DNA from: Brevibacillus dissolubilis
Lineage (GTDB): Bacteria; Bacillota; Bacilli; Brevibacillales; Brevibacillaceae
Direction: 5' to 3'
Length of the DNA stretch: 64,000 nt
Assembly (NCBI RefSeq): GCF_006170445.1
Contig: NZ_VCNA01000001.1
Coordinates: 62,001-126,000, forward strand
Part shown: one piece after another, positions 1-11,000 of the stretch
Numbering within the stretch: position 1 is the first letter of the stretch
How the letters are laid out: every line of letters starts with the position of its first letter
Notes under the pieces: model-generated
Databases searched by the model: none
What the model saw: the letters and a program-made list of their open reading frames with translations, nothing else
Told to the model about the DNA's origin: nothing
Program-made: the position numbers and the translations under genes

Positions 1-1
1 C

Positions 2-1501
2 TCACGGATCAAACGGGAAATGAATAGGGATCTTCCGCTCAGCAAGTTTTTCGAAGATCCGACGGTCGAGCATGTCTCATCCCTGCTCCTTGAAGCGGAG
101 AAGGAAATCCAATACCACATCACTCCTGCTGAAACCAAAGAATATTACCGCGTCTCATCTGCACAGAAACGACTTCTGGTGTTGCTCAGCCAGTTGGATG
201 AGGCATCATCCATCAGTTACAACATACCGGTCGTGGTTCAAATTCACGGCAAGCTGGACATCTGTCGACTGGAAGAAGCTTTCCATGCGCTGATTTTGCG
301 TCATGAATCCTTACGTACCACGTTCCATTGGATGGACGCAGAGCCGATGCAAAAAATCCATGAGAGTCCACCATTCCACTTGGAATACACCGAAGCCCGG
401 TCGGAAGAAGTGGATTCTATCATCCAAGGGTGGATTCAGCCATTCGATGTAGAGCAGGCCCCGTTGCTGCGTGCAGGCGTGATCCAAACCGCCCTGAATC
501 AATATGTACTGGTCATGGATATGCTGCATGTGATTACAGATGGAACCTCGATTGGTACGATGGTGGGAGAACTGATGGATTTCTACGCAGGCAAAACATC
601 GCCTGACTTGAAGATTCAATACAAAGATTATAGCGAGTGGCAGCACGAGTTCCTCCAATCCGAAACCATCCAGAAACAAGCGGATTATTGGTTATCCGTC
701 TTTTCCGGGAATTTGCCAGTGTTGAATCTGCCGACCGATTACTCCCGGCCTGATGTCCAGAGCTTCGCGGGCGAGACGGTCGTCATGGATCTGGACAAGC
801 AGATGTCAGACAGGCTCTATGCGTATGTGAGTGAATCAGGAACAACACTGTTCATGTTTTTCATGGCGGTCTACTCGATCCTGCTGTCCAAATTGGCTGT
901 CCAAGATGAAGTGATTGTAGGCGTTCCGGTCGCGGGCCGCACCCATGTGGACCTGGAGCAGATCATCGGAGTTTTTGCCAATACGATCGCCTTGCGGAAC
1001 TTCCCGACAGGAAATAAATCATTCGCAGATTATCTGCAAGAAGTGAAAAAGCACACATGGGACGCATTGGATCACCAAGACTATCAATTCGATGATCTGG
1101 TGAGAGCGCTCAAAATCGAACGGGATGTCAGCAGAAATCCACTGTTTGATGTGATGCTGTCTGTTCATAATAATAATTTCCCTGAAGTGAACGTAGAGGG
1201 CTTGCGGATCGTTCCAGAAAAGGCTTCTACCCATACATCGCGCTTTGATCTCACTTTACTCATCAGTGAGACGAATCATACGATCGGGGTCGAGCTGGAG
1301 TACAACACCCAATTATTCAAAAGAGAGACGATTGATCAGTACCTCAACTACCTTGTCACGATTATGAATCAAGTGACCCAAAATCCACAGGTGCTGTTAC
1401 AGGATATCGAAATCATTGATCAGGAGACGTTGAATGCGATTCAGTCCAAATTCAAGTCGTCCGAAAAGAAAGTCTCTATAGATGTAACGTTCAACTTTTA
1501 A
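2..1501 (+). CDS. NRPS, C-terminal end (partial T - C), 5' end outside window
   Basis: The reading frame is open from the first bases, so this is the 3' end of a larger synthetase gene; the Met at position 20 is internal. The first ~35 residues are the last helices of a thiolation (T) domain, whose phosphopantetheine Ser lies upstream of the window. The rest is a complete condensation (C) domain that would form a peptide bond between carrier-bound acyl and aminoacyl groups. It opens with a C1-type motif (SSAQKRL) and has the active-site motif as LHVITDG: the first His of HHxxxDG is Leu, but the second (catalytic) His, Asp and Gly are kept. It is not a heterocyclization domain, because DxxxxD is absent. 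The protein stops right after C, so the A domain it serves must be in another protein. The next gene starts 35 bp downstream and begins directly with an A domain. Confidence 0.95.
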   Translation, partial: SRIKREMNRDLPLSKFFEDPTVEHVSSLLLEAEKEIQYHITPAETKEYYRVSSAQKRLLVLLSQLDEASSISYNIPVVVQIHGKLDICRLEEAFHALILRHESLRTTFHWMDAEPMQKIHESPPFHLEYTEARSEEVDSIIQGWIQPFDVEQAPLLRAGVIQTALNQYVLVMDMLHVITDGTSIGTMVGELMDFYAGKTSPDLKIQYKDYSEWQHEFLQSETIQKQADYWLSVFSGNLPVLNLPTDYSRPDVQSFAGETVVMDLDKQMSDRLYAYVSESGTTLFMFFMAVYSILLSKLAVQDEVIVGVPVAGRTHVDLEQIIGVFANTIALRNFPTGNKSFADYLQEVKKHTWDALDHQDYQFDDLVRALKIERDVSRNPLFDVMLSVHNNNFPEVNVEGLRIVPEKASTHTSRFDLTLLISETNHTIGVELEYNTQLFKRETIDQYLNYLVTIMNQVTQNPQVLLQDIEIIDQETLNAIQSKFKSSEKKVSIDVTFNF

Positions 1502-1536
1502 TTTGGCAGCATACGAATGGGAGCAGGTGAAAAGCA

Positions 1537-4428
1537 ATGTTTATCAAATTTCCGTTAAAACCGGATGATCAGCAATTGATCGAGACATATAACCAAACAG
1601 AAGAAGCGATCACTCCGACTACCTTGGATCGATTGTTTAGCGACCAGGCGGTAAGATTTGGTGAGCGGGTCGCAGTCGAGTATCAAGAAGAGAGCATGAC
1701 GTATCGGGAACTGCACGAAAAATCCAATCAGGTCGCCGCCTATCTCAAAAATCGCAACATCAGCAATAATCACTTGGTAGGTGTGCTGGCTGAGCGGTGC
1801 ATCGAGACGATTGTGATGATTCTTGGGGTACTCAAAGCGGGTGCCGCGTATGTACCGATTGACCGCGAATATCCGGAAGAGAGACGCAATTATATTCTCT
1901 TAAATAGTGACTGCAGGCTCCTGCTGGATCGCAATTTTTACAAGAAAAAGGGAATCGATCAGCTCTCTACAGCCGAACATGAACCGGTCAGCCAACGGGA
2001 TGATATGGCCTATGTGATGTACACCTCTGGCAGTACGGGACGTCCTAAGGGTGTCGTCATCACACACCGGGCTGTGACGAACACCATACTTGATATGAAC
2101 CGAAAATTCAACGTGAATGAACAAGATAAGTTTCTCGGTGTCTCCTCCATGAGCTTTGACTTATCCGTGTATGATATCTTTGGTGCCTTTGCCAGTGGGG
2201 CGAGATTGGTCATCGCTCCCGATCAACGGGACATCAAGAAGCTCTATCAACTGATCCAGAACAAAGGGATCACCATCTGGAATTCCGTACCGGCGATCCT
2301 GGATCTGGTGACCGATTATGCCGCCAATCACCGACCGACGGCTGCTGCTGAGGAGCCGGCGATACAGCCGGAAACTGCCACAGGGAACACGTCCACCCCA
2401 GCTGATAAAGCCGCATCCATGGTTGAAACGATGACATACTATTGGTCTCCTGCTGCGCATTGGTCTATAACAGGTACGGTTCTACAGATTGCCCATACTC
2501 CGTTTGAGAATCACGAGCATGTCCTGTTCCCTGATTTTTACTATCTTGCACAGGCAGGAATCACACTTGATGACCTCACTCGTCATTTCCCTCTGCATCA
2601 CCCGGAGAAGCTCCAGCAGTTTTTCCGCCAACTGGTTGATCAGCATGTGCTCGTGTCAGAGCTGCTTCCGGTTCAAGAGGTGTTTTATCCTCATCATGAG
2701 CTGTACAAAAAGCTCTCACAGAAAAGCAGCCAGCCGCACGAGTCTGGATATGAGCTGACCATTCCTTTGAAGCCTACCACAGTGTATCCGGCCTCGATCA
2801 CGAATCGGAAAAGCCACCGCCATTTTTCACAGACTACGCCTATTCCGTTCCACGATTTTTCCCATATGCTGTCCGTTCTCAAACGAAAAGGTACGGGTCG
2901 CGATGATTCCTATCATTATGCCAGTGCTGGCGGACTCTATCCGATTGAGACCTATGTCTATGTAAAAGAGGGAAGAGTAGAGGATGTCCCAGAGGGCTTG
3001 TATCATTATGACCCAGTAAGTGGTGAGCTTGGTCTGGTACAAAAAGAGGCGAACATCACAGCCTATCATTACAGCAACGTTAACCGTTCCCTCTTTAACG
3101 AATCAGCTTTTTCGATCTATCTGATCTATAATGCGGACGTCAATATGCCGAAGTATGGTGTCCAAGGTTATCTCTATGCCGCGATTGAAACAGGGATGAT
3201 GACGACCACGATCTGCCAAGTCGCAGAAACCATCGGCATCGGAACCTGCTCGATTGGTGAACTGAGCTTCGAGGAGATCAAGCCGGCCTTTGACCTGAAG
3301 CCAAATCAACTGTTTCTTCACGCGATCGAAGGCGGGTTGATCCCGTCCTCCGGCTTCCCTGCAACCAAACAAGCTGTCGAACAACCATCGCAAGCAACAG
3401 CACCTTCCCCAGTCCCGGCGAGTGAAGCTCAGCCAGTCGGTACAAGTACGCTTCGCCTCATCCTGCTCAGTGGAGACTGGATTCCGCTGACTCTCCCGCA
3501 AGCGGCCAAGAAGCAATTCACCAAAGCACAAGTGATCAGCTTAGGCGGAGCAACCGAGGCGTCCATTTGGTCGATCTACTACCCGATTGAAGAAGTAAAA
3601 GAAGAGTGGACTTCGATCCCATATGGTATGCCATTGGCGAACCAAACCTTCTACGTGCTCAACTATGAGCTGGATCTCTGCCCGGTCGGAGTCAGAGGGG
3701 AGTTGTATATTGGCGGGGTCGGTCTTGCCCAGGGTTACTTTAAAGATGAAGAGAAGACGAATCATGCCTTTATTACCCATCCGAAATACGGACGTCTGTA
3801 CCGCACTGGTGACCATGGCATTATGCGGAAGGAAGGCTATATCGAATTCATGGGCCGTGTCGATCACCAGGTCAAAATCCGTGGCTATCGGATCGAACTA
3901 GGTGAGATCGAGCATAACCTGCTGGATCACGAAGCTGTGAAAACAGCTGTCATCCTTGATAAAACCGATGCGAACGGGAAGAAGTATATCTGTGCCTACT
4001 ACATTCCGCACCAAGAGGTCAGCACCAATGAGTTGCGTGAACATCTCCAGAAGCGAATCCCGATGTATATGATTCCTAGCTACTTTGTACCAATTGACCA
4101 TATCCCGCTTACTCCGAACGGCAAAGTAGACCGCAATGCGCTACCGGAACCTCAAGAGGATGCATCTGTTACATCCAGCTATCAGGAGGCCACAACACAA
4201 CTGGAAAAAATGCTGACAGGGATTTGGGAAGAGCTTCTGCAGGTCCAAAATATCGGGGTCCATGATGACTTTTTTGAACTGGGTGGACACTCTCTCATTG
4301 CGATTAAGATGCAGGTAGAGATTGAAAAGGTATTACATTTGGAAAATTTGGAGATTCATATTAAAATTTATGAATACCCAACAATCCAAAAGTTGGCTGC
4401 GTTTATTGAGCAACATCAAAAGCGTTAA
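1537..4428 (+). CDS. NRPS A(Cys)-T protein with oxidase embedded in the A domain
   Basis: Stand-alone A-Ox-T protein of 963 residues. Adenylation motifs: A3 YTSGSTGRPKGV near 163, A4 FDLSVYDIF, A5 SLGGATEASIW near 668, A8 near 773-791, A10 NGKVDR. The specificity positions I can align (D, L, Y, N, then L, S, L, I) match the known cysteine code. Between A4 and A5 sits about 370 extra residues containing a SagB/McbC-like FMN oxidase, flanked by Ala/Pro/Gln-rich linkers. The T domain has its Ser in GGHSL at 919. Such oxidases turn thiazoline or oxazoline into thiazole or oxazole in NRPS lines (established for this family). No C or Cy domain is present, so condensation must come from another protein: the C domain just upstream, or more plausibly the Cy domain ending the gene at 5042-11284. 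An AGGTGA ribosome binding site lies 6 nt before the ATG. Confidence 0.95.
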   Translation: MFIKFPLKPDDQQLIETYNQTEEAITPTTLDRLFSDQAVRFGERVAVEYQEESMTYRELHEKSNQVAAYLKNRNISNNHLVGVLAERCIETIVMILGVLKAGAAYVPIDREYPEERRNYILLNSDCRLLLDRNFYKKKGIDQLSTAEHEPVSQRDDMAYVMYTSGSTGRPKGVVITHRAVTNTILDMNRKFNVNEQDKFLGVSSMSFDLSVYDIFGAFASGARLVIAPDQRDIKKLYQLIQNKGITIWNSVPAILDLVTDYAANHRPTAAAEEPAIQPETATGNTSTPADKAASMVETMTYYWSPAAHWSITGTVLQIAHTPFENHEHVLFPDFYYLAQAGITLDDLTRHFPLHHPEKLQQFFRQLVDQHVLVSELLPVQEVFYPHHELYKKLSQKSSQPHESGYELTIPLKPTTVYPASITNRKSHRHFSQTTPIPFHDFSHMLSVLKRKGTGRDDSYHYASAGGLYPIETYVYVKEGRVEDVPEGLYHYDPVSGELGLVQKEANITAYHYSNVNRSLFNESAFSIYLIYNADVNMPKYGVQGYLYAAIETGMMTTTICQVAETIGIGTCSIGELSFEEIKPAFDLKPNQLFLHAIEGGLIPSSGFPATKQAVEQPSQATAPSPVPASEAQPVGTSTLRLILLSGDWIPLTLPQAAKKQFTKAQVISLGGATEASIWSIYYPIEEVKEEWTSIPYGMPLANQTFYVLNYELDLCPVGVRGELYIGGVGLAQGYFKDEEKTNHAFITHPKYGRLYRTGDHGIMRKEGYIEFMGRVDHQVKIRGYRIELGEIEHNLLDHEAVKTAVILDKTDANGKKYICAYYIPHQEVSTNELREHLQKRIPMYMIPSYFVPIDHIPLTPNGKVDRNALPEPQEDASVTSSYQEATTQLEKMLTGIWEELLQVQNIGVHDDFFELGGHSLIAIKMQVEIEKVLHLENLEIHIKIYEYPTIQKLAAFIEQHQKR
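2440..3345 (+). other. SagB/McbC-type oxidase domain inserted between A4 and A5
   Basis: This inserted segment of the Cys-activating protein (about residues 302-603) has the nitroreductase-fold pattern of SagB-type dehydrogenases: NRKSHRHF near the start of the core, then ASAGGLYPIETYVYV as the FMN-binding stretch (near 462-475). The A-domain sequence resumes afterwards at LRLILLSGDWIPL. It is predicted to use FMN and O2 to aromatise a Cys-derived thiazoline on the following T domain. Confidence 0.85.
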
Positions 4429-4461
4429 CGAAAATCTCTACATGCCAGGAGGACATTGGAC

Positions 4462-5025
4462 ATGACTATCGAACGTATTTTTCCCACTCTTGAAACGGAA
4501 CGCTTCATTCTGCGAGAAATGACTGCTGAAGATGCAGCGGATCTATATAGTTATTACAACGACCCTGAACTGACAAAGTTTTTGGATTGGTTCGGCCCAT
4601 CTTCCGTCGAACACGCCGAAGAATTGATTGCCTATTGGAGACAACAATTCGAGGAAGACACCTTTATGAGATTCGGCATCGCTTCTAAAGAGGACAACAA
4701 AATCATTGGAACCATTCCAATAAATCCTGTGCGTGGACCGTTCCGCTGGAGACTTCCGATTGTATTGGGATACGAGCTGTCCAGAGAGCATTGGAACAAG
4801 GGAATTATGACCGAGGCGCTGCAGGCGGTGATCCCGTATGTATTTGAGACTTTGAACAATCATCGGATTATTGCGGAGGTTGTACCTGACAATCATTCTT
4901 CTCTGCGGGTGCTTGAAAAACTAGGATTTGAAAAAGAGGGTTATCTGAAACAGCATTTCTATCACGATGGATTGCGGACATGGAGTGATGTGGTCACACT
5001 CGCGCTCTTGAAAGACAAGGAGTAA
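4462..5025 (+). CDS. GNAT-family N-acetyltransferase (RimJ/RimL-like)
   Basis: A 187-residue acetyl-CoA-dependent acetyltransferase of the RimJ/RimL group. Typical features are the N-terminal TERFILREMTAEDA strand-helix, the acetyl-CoA loop around HWNKGIMTEAL, and NHSSLRVLEKLGFEKEGYL near the C-terminus. I place the start at the ATG at 4462, because AGGAGG at 4447-4452 is 9 nt upstream. A TTG at 4456 in the same frame would leave only 3 nt. The gene sits between two NRPS genes (33 bp after one, 16 bp before the next), so it is very probably co-transcribed. The substrate is unknown; N-acetylation of the product or a precursor, or self-protection, are both possible inferences. Confidence 0.9.
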   Translation: MTIERIFPTLETERFILREMTAEDAADLYSYYNDPELTKFLDWFGPSSVEHAEELIAYWRQQFEEDTFMRFGIASKEDNKIIGTIPINPVRGPFRWRLPIVLGYELSREHWNKGIMTEALQAVIPYVFETLNNHRIIAEVVPDNHSSLRVLEKLGFEKEGYLKQHFYHDGLRTWSDVVTLALLKDKE

Positions 5026-5041
5026 TAAGGGGATATAACTT

Positions 5042-8000
5042 ATGATCGATAAGCATACGCAATCCATCATCATGACCAGTAAAACCTTTGCCAAGGAACG
5101 GGATTACTGGAGTCAAAAATTATCCGGGGATTTCTTGCCAAGTCAATTTCCTGTGGAACACCGTACTCAGTCAACAGCAGAAGAGAGTCTGATCATTCGC
5201 AGCGTAAAATCGCTGTCATCCACCGCCAGCACCAAGCTTTCCGAGCTGGGCAATCATAACGGCATGGCAATCTATATGATGGCCGTTACGGCGGTTCAGT
5301 ACGTACTGCGCAGATATACGGGTCAGACGGACATCACGGTTGGAATGCCGCGTCTTGGCGTCAATGATTCCAACGATAATGGTTATCTGTACCTGCGTAC
5401 GGAGATGGCTTCCTGCACCACCTTCCGGGAGCTTTTGATGGCAACGAGAGAAACCGTCGCAGAAGCCATCGAGCATGAGAATTTTCCAGTCAGCGTCTTA
5501 TTTGAGGAAGAGATGCCGATGTATACCTTGGTCATGCTCGACTCCATCCATGACCGTTCCATAGCCGGAAAGGGGGAAGCAGACCTCTGCTTCCTCTTCT
5601 CCCATACGGAGGGGGGGCTCAGCGTTGAACTGATCGGAAAACCAGCGCTCTACAGCGAGAGCTCATTGGAGCGGATTGCCGAGCATGTGATCCATTATCT
5701 CGAGGCAGTCGCAGCCAACCCAGCCACGACGCTCGCTGATGCAGATATTTTGTCAGCAGATGAAAAAGATGTTTTACTCAACCGCTTTAACGATACAGCG
5801 ATGGAATTTCCACGTGAGCTTACGATCCAGCAAGCCTTTGAACAGGTGGTCGTACAGCAGCCGAACGCGGTCGCGATCGAGTTTGACGGGGAGAGCTGGA
5901 CATTTGCCGAGGTGAACCATAAGGCCAATCAGCTGGCCCATGCCATCCGGGCGCAATACGAGATTGGTGCGAACGATCTGATCGGGATCAAGCTTGACCG
6001 TTCAGAACAGATGATCATCAGTATGTTGGCTGTGCTAAAGGCTGGTGCAGCCTATGTGCCTCTGGACCCTGCCTATCCGCGTGAGCGAATCTCTTATATC
6101 GCCCAGGACAGCGGTCTCAAAGCACTGATTACGGAGGACAGCTTTGCCGGGCAATTCGGTCACGAAATTGTGATTGACCGCGATGCCGCATCGATTAGCA
6201 CCCAGCCGACCCATAATCCAGAGCTGATCAATCAGGCAGGGGACTTGTGCTATGTGATCTACACCTCCGGCTCAACCGGTAAGCCAAAGGGAGTCATGGT
6301 CACCCACCATAACGTGATCAACTTCCTGTATTCCATGGATCAGAAGCTGTCACCAGAATCCGACGATGTCATGTTGTCGGTGACGACGATTTCTTTTGAT
6401 ATCTCGGTCTTAGAGATTCTGTGGACACTGACACGAGGCATTCAGGTGGTGCTCAGGCCAAGTGGAGAGCTGACCAATTTTGACCGAATCCTCCATCGTA
6501 AATCCAAACAGGTCAACATGGAGTTCAGCATCTTCTTTTTCTCCAGCTATGACAATAACGATCCCGCCCACAAATATAAGTTGATGCTGGATTCGGCCAA
6601 ATACGGAGACCAGCACGGATTTCGTGCTGTATGGACGCCTGAGCGCCATTTTCACGAATTCGGCGGGCTTTTCCCCAATCCATCCGTGACATCTGCTGCG
6701 CTGGCTATGGTGACAGAACAGATGCAGATCCGCTCCGGTTCTGTCGTATCCCCCCTGCACGATGCCATCCGGATTACAGAGGATTGGTCCGTAGTCGATA
6801 ACCTGTCAGGTGGCCGGGTGGGCATCTCTTTTGCCGCGGGTTGGCATCCTGATGACTTCGTATTCGGACAATCTGACTTCGCAGACCGCTACCATACGAT
6901 GTTCACCCAGATTGAAGAGGTTCGTACCCTTTGGCAGGGGGGAAGCGTGAAGCGGATGAATGGTCTGGGGAAAACAATTGACGTGCAGACCTATCCGCGA
7001 CCGTTGCAAGAGAATGTACCAATCTGGGTAACCACCGGGGGGAACAAGGAAAGCTTCATCCGCGCCGGGAAGATCGGAGCCAATGTGCTGACCCACTTCT
7101 TGGGACAGGACTTCGATACCCTGGAGGAAAATATCGCAGCCTACCGCCATGCTTTGGCAGATGCAGGCTATGACCCAACTCAAGGGAAGATTTCGCTTAT
7201 GCTTCACACGTACATGCACGATGATCTGGAGCATGTCAAACAAGTAATCAAAAAGCCGTTCACCGATTATTTGCGTACCAGTGTCGATCTGCTCAAACGC
7301 TTGGCTGACAACGCCAACATCGATGAGAATACGGTGAACGATGAATCCGTGATGGAGCAGCTGTTGGAAGTCGCCTTTGATAAGTACTGGAAGCTGTCGC
7401 TGATGGGAACACCTGAAACCTGCGCGGCCATGACAGAGAATCTGGCCAAAATCGGTGTAGATGAGATTGCCTGCCTGATCGACTTTGGGATCGACTACCA
7501 GGAAGTGATGAACAGCCTGCGCCGGATCGGAGAATGGAAACAGGGATATGAGGCCCAAGATACTTCGTTCACCAGCTCACCGGTTACCATGATGCAGACG
7601 ACCCCATCTCTGTTAAAACTGTTGGCAAGCGATGACAAATCAGAGCGTTTCCTCGCTTCACTCCGTACGCTGTTGGTTGGCGGAGAAGCCTTCCCGCCCG
7701 GATTGGCAGAGGAGATCAGAGGCAAGTCCAGTACGAAGATTTTGAATATGTATGGCCCAACGGAGACAACCGTCTGGTCCTCAGTTCGCGAACTGCCGCG
7801 TGAGGAAAAGCAAATCATGTTAGGTGGACCCATCGGCAATACCCAGATCTATATTCTTAATGATCTGCATGAATTGATGCCAATCGGGATCAGCGGGGAG
7901 ATATGTATCGGAGGCGAAGGGGTCACACGCGGTTACCTGAACCGGCCTGAGCTGACCCAGGAACGTTTCATTGTAAATCCATTTTCGGACAAGCCGGATG

Positions 8001-11000
8001 AGTATCTGTACAAAACAGGCGACATGGGCCGGTTGAACGCGGATGGTACGATCGAGTTTTTGGGACGTAAGGATTATCAGGTAAAAGTCAGAGGGCATCG
8101 GATTGAGCTGGGTGAGATTGAGGAAGCGATGCTTATCCTGCCTTCCATTCGGGAAGCGGTTGTCATCGACAAGCAAGATCAGACGGGTTCTACCCAGTTG
8201 ATCGCGTACTACGTCAGTGATCGGGAATGGAAAATCGGAGACTTGCGGGATGCGATCGGGGAGAATGTGCCCGATTATATGATCCCTGCGTTCTTCGTCC
8301 GAATTCCGAAGCTGCCGCTTACCCCAAATGGAAAAATCGACCGCAAAGCACTCCCCACCCTGACTGCCGGTTCGGACAACAGCCATTACGTTGCACCTCG
8401 CAACAGCACGGAACAACTGTTGGTACAAGTCTGGCAAAAGGTCTTGGGAGTGAGTCAAGTCGGTATTACGGAGAACTTCTTCCATCTGGGTGGGGATTCG
8501 ATCAAGGCTATTCAGGTATCCTCCCTCATGCAGAAATACGGAAAGAAGATTGACATTAAAGACTTGTTCCAAAATCCAACGGTGGAGAGATTAAGCGAAC
8601 ATGTCAAATCGTTGAGTTTCAACGCGGACGCACAGCGATTGGTGGAAGGTGAGCTTTCCTTGACGCCGATCCAGCATTGGTTCTGGCAACATGGCTTAGC
8701 CGATCCGCACCATTACAACCATTCTGTCATGTTATGGAACAAAGACGGCTGGGACGAAGCGATCCTGCGCAGACTTTTTGGCAAATTAACAGAACATCAT
8801 GATGCGCTGCGCCTGCGTTTCGATAGGACAGACGGCTTGCCGCGCGTCTACAACCACGGATTAGAAGGTCAGCATGTGATCTTCGATGTATTGGATCTGC
8901 GTGGTATGGACGATTACGCTTCTCGGATCGGCTCCGAAGCCAACCGCCTTCAAGCCGGCCTTGACCTTCAGGATGGACCGCTTGTCCGAGTGGGTCTATT
9001 CCAAACGGATGAAGGGGATCACCTGCTGCTTGTCATTCATCACTTGGTTATTGACGGGATTTCCTGGCGTATCCTGTTTGATGACTTGTCTAGCGGATAC
9101 GAGCAGGCGAAGAGTGGGATAGAGATTAGCTTCCAAGCCAAGACCGATTCGTTCCTAAACTGGTCCGAGCAGCTGCATGCCTACGCCAACAGTGATGAGG
9201 TTTTCCAAGAAATAGATTACTGGAAACAAATTACAGGTGCGGACGTTTCCCCGCTTCCGAAAGATTACAATGAGCCGGGTAATTATGTAGAAACCATGCA
9301 GCGGGTTTCATTTGAACTTAATCCGACTGAGACGGCCCGACTGCTCAAAGACGTGAATGCTGCCTATGGTACAGAGATCAATGATATCCTGCTGTCTGGA
9401 TTATCTTTGGCCCTGTACAACTGGAGCGGTCATAGCCAGCGCACTTTTATGATCGATGTAGAGGGACATGGACGAGAGCATATCCCAGGATCATCGCTGG
9501 ATATTTCCCATACAGTGGGCTGGTTCACTTCCTTGTTCCCGACGCTTCTTCAAGTCAAGCAGAATGACGTAGGACAGCATATTTTGGCGATAAAAGAAAG
9601 CCTGCACCAGATTCCTAATAAGGGCTTCGGTTATGGTCTGCTGCGCTATCTTTGCACCAGAGAGACTGATCTTGCCCAGCAGTTGGATGTACGTTCTGAG
9701 ATCATCTTTAACTATCTGGGACAGTTTGATCAGGACGTAGAAACCGATCTGTTCACGCCTTCTCCATATTCTACCGGGAACAACATCAGCCCACGGAATA
9801 AGCGTCCGTACACATTTGAAATCAATGGGAAGATTCATGATCAAAAGCTCCAGATCGAATTGGATTACAACACCAACCATTATAACGAATTAACCGTAAT
9901 CCGTTTCCTCGAATCTTACAAGATGAGCCTGCAAGAGATCATCGCCCATTGCATCGAGAAAAAAGCAACCAACGCCGAAACGCAACAGTATGAACCATTC
10001 CCGATGACCGATGTACAGCTGGCTTATTATTTCGGTCGAAACGATGAGTTCGGTCTTGGTGGAATTTCTCCGCATAACTACTCAGAAGGCGTCATGCAGC
10101 TTGATTTGGCTCGTTTTAACGAGAGTCTGAACAAAGTGATCAAGCGTCATCCGATGTTACGTGCGGTCTTTATCGCCGGTCAACAACAGATTTTGCCGGA
10201 AGTCCCTGACTATGTGATCGAAGTGACAGACATCAGTGGCATGAGTGAATCTGCGAGAGAGGCTTGGATTTTGACGCAGCGCAAAGAAATCTCCCATCGC
10301 GTGTATGCTCCTGATACATGGCCGCTGTTTGAAGTCAAGGCTGCCAGTCTAGGAGACGGTCAATACCATCTGTTCATCTGCTACGACCTGCTGGTTACGG
10401 ATGCCATCAGCAATCATCTGATCAATCGGAATCTGATGGCCTACTATCAAAATCCTGAGCTTGTTTTGCCTGAACTAGAATACACCTTCCGTGATTATAT
10501 CTTGGAATACGAGCGCTTAAAACAATCGGAGATCTACCAGAACGCCAAGATGTATTGGCAGAACAAACTGGAGTCGTTCCCATCTGCCCCTGAATTGCCT
10601 TACCGTCAAAAACCAACGGAGATCAAAGAAGCTCATTTCACAAGACAGAGCAGGGTCTTTAGCCGTGACGAGTGGGATCGCTTTATCAAAGTGGCGCAAG
10701 ATCAGAACGTCACTCCGTCCACATTGTTATGCACGGTTTACGCCCAAGTACTGGGATATTGGAGCAATCAGCCACACATGGCAATCAATCTGCCGATCAT
10801 TAACCGATATCCGTTCCATGAACAGGTTGATGAGATTGTGGGTGAATTCACCTCCCTGCTCTTGTTAGAGATTGACCTGCAGTCAGCCGATGCATTCTTC
10901 GATAAAGCCAGACAGATCCAAGGCAATCTCTTAGAAGCATTGGAAAACCGACATTATGACGGGGTAGAATTCATTCGGGATATCGTTCGTCACAGAAAAC

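Noticed and set aside
510-560. Heterocyclization (Cy) domain in the first gene, to match the downstream Cys A domain
   Set aside because: The motif reads MDMLHVITDG; the spacing is not DxxxxD and the catalytic His and DG of an ordinary C domain are present.
20-1501. Met at position 20 as a true start of the first gene
   Set aside because: The frame is open to the window edge and the residues before and after it belong to the middle of a T domain.
1480-1560. Frameshift that broke one T-C-A-T gene into two
   Set aside because: Both proteins carry their own version of the C-A linker (IIDQETLNAIQSKF and LKPDDQQLIETYNQT), and the second has its own ribosome binding site, so they look like genuinely separate proteins.
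4456-4464. TTG start for the acetyltransferase
   Set aside because: The ATG at 4462 has AGGAGG at a normal 9-nt distance; TTG would have only 3 nt.
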